This document shows, in pieces, positions 1-5,840 of a stretch of 8,184 bases of DNA. The first letter of the stretch is position 1. Every line of letters starts with the position of its first letter. The translations under genes and the position numbers were made by a program. Origin of the DNA: Aquifex sp. (GTDB lineage: Bacteria > Aquificota > Aquificia > Aquificales > Aquificaceae); the NCBI GenBank assembly GCA_003978875.1, contig QNXQ01000008.1:1-8184 (forward strand). Direction: 5' to 3'. The notes below the pieces were generated by a model. That model was not told the DNA's origin. It did no database searches and saw nothing but the letters and a program-made list of their open reading frames with translations.

Positions 1-1
1 G

Positions 2-721
2 AAAAATGTTCTAAAGGAATTCAGAAAAACGAGAAATGTAAATTTACCCCAAAAGGTTAAAGAAAAACTTTCCAGATTAAAAATTTCCCCGCTATCTTCA
101 AAAGGATTACCTTATAAAATCGCAAAACTTGATGCGGTAATAGAGGAAGAAGATGGAGAGCTTGTAGCTTACCTTTATGAAGATTTCATAGATATAGATA
201 TCAACGAAGAATATTTGGAACTTTATAAAAATTCAAAGGGAAAGGTAAAAAGTTTTCTAAAGGAAGCTTTTGAAAAATATGAGTCCATCAGGAAAGCTCT
301 GGAAATAAGAAGGGAAAATCTTAGGAAAATTTTGGACATAATACTCGAAAGGCAAGAAGATTTCTTAAAGGGAAGAGGAAATTTAAAAGCTCTTACGGTT
401 AAGGAAGTGGCGGAGATTCTGGGAGTCCACGAATCAACGGTAAGCCGGATTGTAAACTCCAAATACGTAAAGACACCCGTCGGCACTTACCCGTTGAAAT
501 TCTTTTTTGTAAGAGAATCTGTAGAGGGAGTTTCCCAAGATGAACTCTTAAACTTAATCAGAGAAGTTATTGAGAATGAAGATAAAAGGAAGCCATTGAG
601 TGATGAACAGATAGCGAAAATTTTGAGAGAAAAAGGTTTCAATATAGCAAGGAGAACCGTTACTAAGTACAGGGAGATTCTCGGAATCCCTTCCTCAAGG
701 GAAAGAAAAAAAAGAGGTTAA
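2..721 (+). CDS. rpoN: RNA polymerase sigma-54 factor RpoN, C-terminal part (5' end outside window)
   Basis: The alternative sigma factor that directs RNA polymerase to -24/-12 promoters and needs AAA+ activators to open DNA. The frame is open from base 2 with no start needed, so 239 C-terminal residues are visible and the N-terminal activator-interacting region and part of the core-binding domain lie upstream. A TTG at 215 would give 168 aa, but it is internal to the conserved family sequence and is not the start. Visible residues about 20-125 fit the core-binding region. A helix-turn-helix with VAEILGVHESTVSRIV lies near visible residues 135-151 and is followed by the family's Pro-Leu-Lys-Phe-Phe-Phe stretch. 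The diagnostic RpoN box ARRTVTKYRE is at visible residues 216-225 and should contact the -24 element. The stop is 10 bases before the next ORF, so it probably heads or sits within the operon running to glmU. The family assignment is firm. Confidence 0.97.
   Translation, partial: KNVLKEFRKTRNVNLPQKVKEKLSRLKISPLSSKGLPYKIAKLDAVIEEEDGELVAYLYEDFIDIDINEEYLELYKNSKGKVKSFLKEAFEKYESIRKALEIRRENLRKILDIILERQEDFLKGRGNLKALTVKEVAEILGVHESTVSRIVNSKYVKTPVGTYPLKFFFVRESVEGVSQDELLNLIREVIENEDKRKPLSDEQIAKILREKGFNIARRTVTKYREILGIPSSRERKKRG
647..676 (+). other. RpoN box (sigma-54 -24 element recognition motif)
   Basis: Encodes ARRTVTKYRE, differing from the classic enterobacterial ARRTVAKYRE at one position. The near-identity implies normal -24 (GG) promoter recognition. 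The basic tail after it (SRERKKRG) is typical of the protein's C-terminus. Confidence 0.95.
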
Positions 722-731
722 ATTTCTTTAT

Positions 732-983
732 ATGGATACAAGAGATGAAGCTCAGAAGTTAGCTAAAGAAGTCCTCGTAAAGTTGTTAGAGTGTGGAACA
801 GAAATAGATGAATATTACAGAAAGTACAGAGAACTTAGACTTCTCGAAGACCACAGCCCTTCTTTTCAAGCAGCCCTTATAAATGTTGAACACGCTTTCT
901 TTATGGTTGTACAATCTATGAATATACTCAAGGAGCAGTTAAAGCTCCTTGAAGTAGCAGCTAAAAAGCAGGAAATCGAGTAA
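732..983 (+). CDS. Small helical protein of unknown function (83 aa)
   Basis: I do not recognise this protein. It is a short, charged polypeptide with no signal peptide, no membrane segment and no obvious metal-binding cluster (a single Cys at residue 21, His at 41 and 54). The sequence reads as two long amphipathic helices, about residues 4-37 and 45-80, joined at a His-Ser-Pro break (41-43), suggesting a helical hairpin or dimeric coiled coil. The ATG at 732 follows rpoN by 10 bases. The nearest Shine-Dalgarno-like stretch, AGAGG at 713-717, is inside the rpoN tail at rather long spacing. Its stop TAA shares one base with the ATG of the next gene (TAATG at 981-985), so the two are probably translationally coupled and may act together. 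It is not HPF/RaiA, the usual small protein encoded after rpoN in proteobacteria: it lacks that fold's beta-rich pattern. That it is a real gene rests on packing and coupling; its function is unknown. Confidence 0.8.
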   Translation: MDTRDEAQKLAKEVLVKLLECGTEIDEYYRKYRELRLLEDHSPSFQAALINVEHAFFMVVQSMNILKEQLKLLEVAAKKQEIE

Positions 984-2581
984 TGGGTTTAAAGGTAATT
1001 CTCTACGACCCGGAAGAAGAAATTGAAATTCTTTTAAAAGATATTTTTGAAGTAACAGGTCATACACTTTACACGGCAAACAGCTCGGAAGAATTCACCG
1101 AAGTTTTAAACTCAGATGCAAATATACTTTTAATACCTTTCTCTGAAAAAGATTTATGGCTAAAGTCTCTTGGAAAAAAAATTCTTATACCCGTTTTTAT
1201 CACCCGCAGTGAAAAAGAAGAAGAAAGAGTTTTAAAGCTGGGATTTTCCCATCTAAACACTGTAAGAATACCGTTCAATCCGTTAGAACTTCTAGGTAAA
1301 TTGGGAACCCTTGACAGAACAAGTTCCGGTGAATTTGAGGAAATAGGGTTAATAAATACAATCCTAAAAGCCTCTCAGGAAGGTAAAAGTTTAGTTTTGG
1401 AAATAAAAGCTGAGGAGAAATCCTGCTACATATCCACAAATCCCATAACCTTAAGCTGTCCCTTTGAAGTTTTCAAGTCCATTCTGTCTTCTAATTACAA
1501 TATCGCTGAGTATAAGGGAGAAATTGAGGAAGTTTCATCCTTCGAAAGTTTAGAAGATTTCTTTAAAGCCCTTTTTGAAGAGACCCATGAAGTAGAGATA
1601 AAGAGGGAGAAGGGAGATATAGTTAAACACAAGGAATTCATAACGGTAGTATGGAAAGAATACGAAAAAGGTATTTTCAGAAAAAACCTGTATATCCTGA
1701 ATCTTTCCGATGAAAGCAGGAATTATACTGTTCTTGTAAACGTAGGGTCTCCGGATATCCTCGGAAGTCTGAACAAGGCTTTAAGGGAAATGGAACTTTC
1801 CCTGAAAGATATAAATCTTGTACTCATTACCGATTTCGAGCCTTACAATCTGGAAGTTTTAAGACGGATATATTTATTAAATCCTAACGTTATAGTCTTG
1901 GGCAGAGGAAGTATAGGGAGAATTCTCAAGGTATCGGGATTGAGTAGTTTAAAGTTTCGTGCCGTAGAAGAAATCCCCCTGCTTAAGATAAAAACTCCTA
2001 CGGGTTTTTCCATAAGAGTTATTCCTATAAACAACTCCTCTTACGTTAAATCTTGTATGTTTTTCTTAGAAGAAAAGAATATTCTCTTTTCCGGAAAATT
2101 TTTGGGTAGTTTTAATACAGAGGATGAAAAAGTATGGAGTATATTCCACAGGATATTTTTCCCGTGTAAAGAAGTACTCAAGAACAACGTAAAGCTTTTA
2201 CAAGACCTACCGCAGGAATATGGCGTATTTCCATATTATGGCATTCCCTACTCAATGGAGAGCAACAAGTTTTCTATTCTGAAAGAGGTTCATAAAGAAT
2301 CGGAATACGAATACATTAATGACCGTGAAATTGTCCTTACAATTCTAAACAGAATACTGATTATGCTAAGCGAAGAGGAGAGAGAAAATCTTATCTCTTC
2401 TTTAGGAAGTATAGTTGAGTTTGAAGAAGGTGTTCCGGTAGATCTTTATACATCTCCCCATGTCCTTTACGAACAATTAATAGAAAAACTTGCAGAATCC
2501 GTTAAAAGTAAGGATAGATTTTTCGAGGCTATTGGAGAGCTTTCAAAGTATCCGTTTTATATACCTATCTGGGAGGTGTAA
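983..2581 (+). CDS. Three-part regulator-like protein: degenerate receiver, middle domain, degenerate MBL/ODP domain
   Basis: A 532-aa soluble protein. Residues 1-110 resemble a response-regulator receiver (opening GLKVILYDPEEEIEILL, ending IPFNPLELLGKL). However, the segment that normally carries the phospho-acceptor Asp reads NILLIPFSE (47-55) with no Asp, and the conserved Lys before Pro-Phe is Ile96. Residues about 115-195 form a small alpha/beta region that could be PATAN/DUF4388-like; this is a weak guess. Residues about 212-430 follow the oxygen-diiron/flavodiiron metallo-beta-lactamase pattern: NVGSPDILGSL (253-263), LVLITDFEPYN (279-289), ILFSGKFLGSF (367-377) and VFPYYGIP (415-422). 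In active members the corresponding motifs read HxExDH, SGD and SHG. Here they give Asp284, Glu286, Tyr288, Asn289, Lys372 and Tyr419, so only the Glu survives. A helical tail of about 90 residues follows. The start ATG overlaps the upstream stop by one base, with AGGA at 970-973. The likely role is a non-catalytic sensor, scaffold or regulator; its position between rpoN and lpxA does not define a target. The receiver and MBL assignments are by eye. Confidence 0.72.
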   Translation: MGLKVILYDPEEEIEILLKDIFEVTGHTLYTANSSEEFTEVLNSDANILLIPFSEKDLWLKSLGKKILIPVFITRSEKEEERVLKLGFSHLNTVRIPFNPLELLGKLGTLDRTSSGEFEEIGLINTILKASQEGKSLVLEIKAEEKSCYISTNPITLSCPFEVFKSILSSNYNIAEYKGEIEEVSSFESLEDFFKALFEETHEVEIKREKGDIVKHKEFITVVWKEYEKGIFRKNLYILNLSDESRNYTVLVNVGSPDILGSLNKALREMELSLKDINLVLITDFEPYNLEVLRRIYLLNPNVIVLGRGSIGRILKVSGLSSLKFRAVEEIPLLKIKTPTGFSIRVIPINNSSYVKSCMFFLEEKNILFSGKFLGSFNTEDEKVWSIFHRIFFPCKEVLKNNVKLLQDLPQEYGVFPYYGIPYSMESNKFSILKEVHKESEYEYINDREIVLTILNRILIMLSEEERENLISSLGSIVEFEEGVPVDLYTSPHVLYEQLIEKLAESVKSKDRFFEAIGELSKYPFYIPIWEV

Positions 2582-2600
2582 AATAGGATAAAATCCCCTT

Positions 2601-2610
2601 CAAGGAGGTG
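2601..2610 (+). promoter_or_regulatory. Strong ribosome binding site of lpxA
   Basis: AAGGAGGTG sits just before the ATG at 2613, with GGAGG ending four bases upstream of it. It is the best Shine-Dalgarno sequence of the left block and fixes the lpxA start. In the 31-base gap no terminator is seen, so transcription probably continues from the upstream gene. Confidence 0.85.
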
Positions 2611-2612
2611 CA

Positions 2613-3398
2613 ATGAAACTTCACGATACAGCGGTTATCGAAGGAAACGTTGAAATTCCCGAAGATGTGGAAATAGGAGCTTTTACTATTATCAGCGGGA
2701 ACGTAAAGATAGGAAAAGGAACAAAGATAGGTAATAGGGTAACTATTAAAGGAAATGTAGTTATAGGAGAAAACTGTAAAATCTTTGATGGGGCAATAAT
2801 CGGAGAGGAACCTCAGCATTTAAAGTACAAAGGCGAAGAAACATCTGTGGAAATAGGAAACAACGTAATCATAAGGGAGTACGTAACTATTCACAGAGGT
2901 ACAGCCCTCGATAAAGGAAAGACGATTGTAAAAGACGATGTTATGCTTATGGCTTATTCCCATGTTGCTCACGATTGTGTTGTCGGAAAGGGAGTAATAA
3001 TGGCCAACTGTGCCACTTTGGGTGGTCACGTTCAGGTGGAAGACTTTGCCTTCATAGGCGGACTTTCAGCGGTTCATCAATGGGCAAGGGTAGGCGCATA
3101 CGCTATGGTGGGTGGTCTTACAGGAGTTTCATTAGATATCCCTCCCTTTACCGTAGCTTCAGGTCAACATGCAAAGCTCTACGGAATAAACCTTATAGGT
3201 TTGAAAAGGAGAAATTTCCCTGAAGATGTTATAAAAGCTATCAGTAAAGCTTATAGAATTATCTTCAGAAGTCCCCTTCCAAGGGAAAAAGCCCTACAGG
3301 TAGTTCTTGAAGAACTAGGGAATTACAAAGAAGTAAGAATGATGGTAGATTTCATAAGAAGCTCTAAAAGAGGTATAGCAAGGCATCATAAGGACTGA
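2613..3398 (+). CDS. lpxA: Acyl-ACP--UDP-N-acetylglucosamine O-acyltransferase (UDP-GlcNAc acyltransferase), LpxA
   Basis: Catalyses the first step of lipid A synthesis, moving a 3-hydroxyacyl chain from ACP to the 3-position of UDP-GlcNAc in the cytoplasm; the enzyme is a homotrimer. Residues 1-190 are imperfect hexapeptide repeats of a left-handed beta helix (IGAFTI, IGKGTKIG, IGNNVII and so on). The C-terminal region from about 195 (IGLKRRNFP onward) is the usual helical domain. The family's catalytic His is His120 in HVAHDC; the other conserved His residues are His117, His139 (GGHV) and His155 (AVHQW). The glycine that aligns with E. coli Gly173, part of the acyl-chain ruler, is Gly168 (AMVGG), which argues for an acyl chain longer than C10. 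At 261 aa it is full length. It lies 13 bases before glmU, whose product is its substrate. In some bacteria LpxA instead takes UDP-GlcNAc3N and forms an N-linked chain; sequence alone does not exclude that here. Confidence 0.97.
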   Translation: MKLHDTAVIEGNVEIPEDVEIGAFTIISGNVKIGKGTKIGNRVTIKGNVVIGENCKIFDGAIIGEEPQHLKYKGEETSVEIGNNVIIREYVTIHRGTALDKGKTIVKDDVMLMAYSHVAHDCVVGKGVIMANCATLGGHVQVEDFAFIGGLSAVHQWARVGAYAMVGGLTGVSLDIPPFTVASGQHAKLYGINLIGLKRRNFPEDVIKAISKAYRIIFRSPLPREKALQVVLEELGNYKEVRMMVDFIRSSKRGIARHHKD

Positions 3399-3411
3399 TA
3401 AGATTAATCAA

Positions 3412-4803
3412 ATGAGAGCTATCATTCTCGCTGCCGGTCTCGGAACAAGATTCAAAAGTGATAAACCGAAAGTTCTCCATGAAATCCTAGGCAAACCTAT
3501 GCTCTGGTACGTTCTTACAAACGTGAAAAACGGAAGAATAGAAGACATATGCGTAGTAGTAGGACACAAAGCCGAGGAAGTAATGTCAATCTTCAAAGAT
3601 GAAAACTTAAAGTTTTTTATTCAAAAAAATCCCAAGGGTGGAACTGCAGATGCAGTTATTGCCGCGAAAGATTTCTTCGCCTCATACGACGGATACGTAT
3701 TGATAATAAATGGAGATAGTCCTCTTGTGAGCGGTGAAACCATAAGAAATATGCAACAGTTTATCCACATGGTTCAAGTTTATGAAGGCATAAAACTAAG
3801 TGGAGTGGTATTAACCGCATATCTTCCTGACCCAACGGGATACGGTAGAGTTATAAAAGAAGAAGGAAGCGATAGGATTTTAAAAATTGTTGAAGAAAAA
3901 GATGCTTCAATTGAAGAAAAAGCGATAAAAGAGATAAATGCAGGAACTTATATATTTTACGCTCCCCATCTGCTCGAAGCGCTCTACAGTATAAAACCCA
4001 GTGAAGTTACAGGTGAGTTATACCTTACCGATGTTGTCAAATATATGACGGAAAAAGGTTACGAAGTAAGAAGTTTTATGGCCAAAGAGCCTTCCGAAGC
4101 TATGGGTGTAAATACAAGATGGGATTTAGCGCTCGTTGAAAATCTAATAAAGTTGAAAATCGTAAAGTTTTGGACCGAAAAGGGTGTTACTGTGCATTTT
4201 CCGGAAACCGTATGGATAGAACCGGATGTTAGCCTGGAAAAAGACGTTGAAATATTCCCGGATGTAATTCTCAAAGGAAAAACAAAGGTAAAAAAAGGAA
4301 CAATAATAGGAAAGGGAAGCGTAATTAAAGATTCCGTTATTGAAGAAAATGTCCAGATAAGAGAATACTCAATTATCGAAAATTCTAAGATAGAAAAAGG
4401 AGCCATCATAGGACCCTTTGCAAGAATAAGAAATAAGTCGGAAATCGGTGAACTGGCTGAAATCGGAAACTTCGTAGAGGTAAAAAAGAGTAAAGTTGGT
4501 AGAAATACCAAAGCTAAACATCTTTCTTACATTGGAGATGCAACTATAGAAGAAGATGTAAATGTAGGAGCGGGTGTAGTCTTTGCAAATTACGATGGAA
4601 AAAATAAACACAGCAGTTACGTCGGAAAAAATGTGTTCATCGGAAGCAATTCCCTATTAATAGCTCCCATAAAGTTGGGAGATTTCGCCTATATTGCCGG
4701 TGGTTCCGTAGTGAATAAAGACATACCCGAAGAATCCCTTGCAGTTTCACGTCCTGAGCTAAAAATAATTCCCAGAAAAGGGAAAAAGCTTCTTGACAAA
4801 TAG
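3412..4803 (+). CDS. glmU: Bifunctional GlmU: glucosamine-1-phosphate acetyltransferase / GlcNAc-1-P uridyltransferase
   Basis: Makes UDP-GlcNAc in two steps: acetyl-CoA-dependent acetylation of GlcN-1-P (C-terminal domain) and uridylyl transfer from UTP (N-terminal domain). The product feeds peptidoglycan and, through LpxA, lipid A. The N-terminal Rossmann-like pyrophosphorylase domain (about 1-235) shows the signature LAAGLGTRF at 6-14, PKVLH at 19-23, NGD with the metal ligand Asp102, GYGRV (143-147), EEKDAS (161-166), INAGTY (175-180) and GVNTRWDLA (232-240). After a linker helix, hexapeptide repeats from about 262 form a left-handed beta helix with KHLSYIGDA (369-377; His370 is the expected catalytic base) and NYDG (393-396). 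At 463 aa it is full length. The ATG at 3412 begins the family's normal MRAIILAAG start; only a weak Shine-Dalgarno sequence is visible, so reinitiation after lpxA may help. The last codons contain a promoter -35 hexamer for what follows. Confidence 0.97.
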   Translation: MRAIILAAGLGTRFKSDKPKVLHEILGKPMLWYVLTNVKNGRIEDICVVVGHKAEEVMSIFKDENLKFFIQKNPKGGTADAVIAAKDFFASYDGYVLIINGDSPLVSGETIRNMQQFIHMVQVYEGIKLSGVVLTAYLPDPTGYGRVIKEEGSDRILKIVEEKDASIEEKAIKEINAGTYIFYAPHLLEALYSIKPSEVTGELYLTDVVKYMTEKGYEVRSFMAKEPSEAMGVNTRWDLALVENLIKLKIVKFWTEKGVTVHFPETVWIEPDVSLEKDVEIFPDVILKGKTKVKKGTIIGKGSVIKDSVIEENVQIREYSIIENSKIEKGAIIGPFARIRNKSEIGELAEIGNFVEVKKSKVGRNTKAKHLSYIGDATIEEDVNVGAGVVFANYDGKNKHSSYVGKNVFIGSNSLLIAPIKLGDFAYIAGGSVVNKDIPEESLAVSRPELKIIPRKGKKLLDK

Positions 4804-4820
4804 AAAAAATTTTTTAAAAT
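4793..4820 (+). promoter_or_regulatory. Predicted sigma-70-type promoter across the end of glmU
   Basis: A perfect -35 hexamer TTGACA (4793-4798) is followed after 16 bases by TAAAAT (4815-4820), a 5-of-6 match to the -10 consensus. The spacer is A/T-only apart from one G. Transcription would begin near 4827 and read the structured intergenic region and then the transporter gene at 4962, giving a leader of about 135 bases. Promoter matches are common in A/T-rich DNA, but the exact TTGACA with near-optimal spacing directly at the gene boundary is better than chance expectation. Confidence 0.6.
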
Positions 4821-4855
4821 ATAAAGTGCTTTTAAAAAGGTTGGGGGATGTTGAA

Positions 4856-4885
4856 GGGAGTATAAACTTAGGTTTATAAACTCCC
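4856..4885 (+). other. Stem-loop in the glmU-transporter intergenic region
   Basis: GGGAG plus TATAAAC (4856-4867) pairs with GTTTATA (4872-4878) and CTCCC (4881-4885), leaving the loop TTAG and a two-base AA bulge. This is a 12-bp stem. It is followed not directly by T residues but by the C/T repeat, with the T7 run 25 bases beyond. The preceding GGGGG (4843-4847) and AAAAA (4834-4838) could pair with CCCCC (4901-4905) and the T run (4910-4916), which would close a larger hairpin around it. It could be part of a terminator, a leader RNA or a small RNA. Confidence 0.6.
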
Positions 4886-4905
4886 TCCCTCCCCCTCCCT
4901 CCCCC
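4883..4905 (-). repeat. C-tract repeat: G-quadruplex motif on the - strand, i-motif on the + strand
   Basis: Five C-tracts of lengths 3, 3, 5, 3 and 5 are separated by single T residues (4883-4905). On the - strand this gives five G-tracts with one-base A loops, which is the most stable class of intramolecular G-quadruplex sequence. The - strand is the template for both flanking + strand genes, so a quadruplex would stand in the path of RNA polymerase, while the transcript would carry an unpaired C/U-rich stretch. Nothing else in the window resembles it. Confidence 0.8.
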
Positions 4906-4909
4906 TATG

Positions 4910-4942
4910 TTTTTTTGGCCTCCCGCCCGGGAGGCCCTTTCT
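4910..4942 (+). terminator. T7 run followed by a perfect GC-rich hairpin; possible terminator or attenuator
   Basis: Seven T residues (4910-4916) precede a perfect 8-bp inverted repeat, GGCCTCCC (4917-4924) and GGGAGGCC (4929-4936), around the loop GCCC. The sequence after it, CTTTCT, has only a weak T tract. It is therefore not a textbook intrinsic terminator on the + strand, and on the - strand the hairpin would be followed by A residues. The T7 run may instead end an RNA formed by the upstream structures. The GGGAGG arm is also complementary to the CCTCCC repeats upstream (for example 4884-4889), so two exclusive folds are possible. Confidence 0.45.
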
Positions 4943-4961
4943 AAATGTTAAAATTCCTTAG

Positions 4962-5840
4962 ATGATGTTATTGGATAAAGTTCTGTTTATAGTCCTTGTT
5001 ATATTTTTCGCTTATGGTTTGAAAAAGATAAACGTTTTTAAAGAGAATGATGCAATTGTTTTTATAAATTTTGTAATTTATTTTGCTCTACCTTTAACAA
5101 TTTTGCAGAATTTAAGGTTTATAAATGTCAATAAAGACGTGCTGATTGTTCCATTAATAGCGTGGATTTCCATACTAATTTCTATATTTATTGCATATAC
5201 CATTGGAAAACTTTTAAAATTAAAAATAGAAACTCTCAAATCTTTTATTTTGATTTCCTCTTTCGGAAATACAGCTTTTATGGGATACCCTTTCGTTTTT
5301 GCTCTTGAAGGGAAAGAAGCTCTGACTTATGCGATAATCTACGACCAGCTCGGTTCATTTCTCTTGGTTATAACCCTAGGACTGCTCGTAGCAGTAGGAA
5401 GACTTGCCTTAAAGGAAATATTGACTTTTCCTCCTTTCATTGCCCTTATCCTTTCTTTCCTCTTTCACAATATGCATTTCCCGAGTTTCCTGGAGTATTT
5501 CCTTGAAATCGTTTCCTCTTCTCTTATTCCCGTTATACTGTTTTCTTTGGGCTTGAGATTGGAATTTAAAGATTTCAACTACGACAAGAAAGTTCTCTTC
5601 TTAGCACTCTTTATAAAGATGATAGCTGTACCTTCTATGCTTTTGTTTTTACTAAAATCTATGGGTCTTAATTCTTTACCTTACAAGGTAGCCTTATTAG
5701 AAACGGCTATGCCTCCTATGGTTTTTGCCGGTGTTCTTGCTTTAAAATACCAGCTTGATTATAAATTGGCTTTTTCAGCTATTACTTTAGGGATAGTTAT
5801 CAGCTTATTTACCGTTCCACTTTTTGGAAACTTACTTTGA
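4962..5840 (+). CDS. AEC-family (auxin efflux carrier-like) membrane transporter
   Basis: An integral inner-membrane protein of 292 aa with about ten hydrophobic segments (roughly residues 5-20, 31-50, 60-83, 93-113, 124-146, 154-169, 180-199, 208-231, 242-261 and 268-289), the usual size and layout for bacterial AEC/Mem_trans proteins. Family-like features include FVIYFALPLTIL (37-48) in the second segment, FGNTAFMGYP (101-110), SLGLRL (195-200) in the middle, and ETAMPPMVFAGVLA (247-260). Members carry malate, malonate or other organic anions, but the substrate cannot be read from sequence. There are two adjacent ATG codons (4962 and 4965) and no clear Shine-Dalgarno sequence, so the exact start is uncertain by one codon. 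The gene is probably transcribed from the promoter at the end of glmU or from a weak TTAAAAT (4948-4954) close to the start, which would make it nearly leaderless. Its last 32 bases overlap the end of the convergent ligase gene. Confidence 0.88.
   Translation: MMLLDKVLFIVLVIFFAYGLKKINVFKENDAIVFINFVIYFALPLTILQNLRFINVNKDVLIVPLIAWISILISIFIAYTIGKLLKLKIETLKSFILISSFGNTAFMGYPFVFALEGKEALTYAIIYDQLGSFLLVITLGLLVAVGRLALKEILTFPPFIALILSFLFHNMHFPSFLEYFLEIVSSSLIPVILFSLGLRLEFKDFNYDKKVLFLALFIKMIAVPSMLLFLLKSMGLNSLPYKVALLETAMPPMVFAGVLALKYQLDYKLAFSAITLGIVISLFTVPLFGNLL

Noticed and set aside
215..217. TTG start that would give a separate 168-aa protein
   Set aside because: The frame is open upstream to base 2 and the upstream residues match the sigma-54 core-binding region, so this is an internal codon of rpoN.
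2975..3223. Plus-strand 82-aa ORF inside lpxA
   Set aside because: Out of frame within the conserved catalytic part of lpxA, with Arg/Gly/Ser-rich composition typical of a shadow frame.
4059..4611. Minus-strand ORFs opposite glmU, and similar ones opposite lpxA and the 532-aa gene
   Set aside because: They lie opposite well-conserved proteins, have unnatural Ser/Phe/Thr-rich compositions and no start signals: shadows of the real genes.
4848..4865. Five-codon leader peptide (MLKGV) with AAAAAGG upstream
   Set aside because: Too short, no regulatory codon repeats, and its codons are part of the stem-loop; chance is the simpler explanation.
4883..4905. CRISPR or tandem repeat array
   Set aside because: The repeat unit is only 4-6 bases with no spacers; it is a simple C-tract repeat.
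4827..4916. 6S RNA, SRP RNA or tmRNA in the intergenic region
   Set aside because: Too short for 6S RNA or tmRNA, and I see none of the conserved SRP RNA apical-loop or tmRNA tag features.
4907..4951. Fourteen-codon ORF through the T7 run and hairpin
   Set aside because: No ribosome binding site, and the sequence is explained by the inverted repeat.
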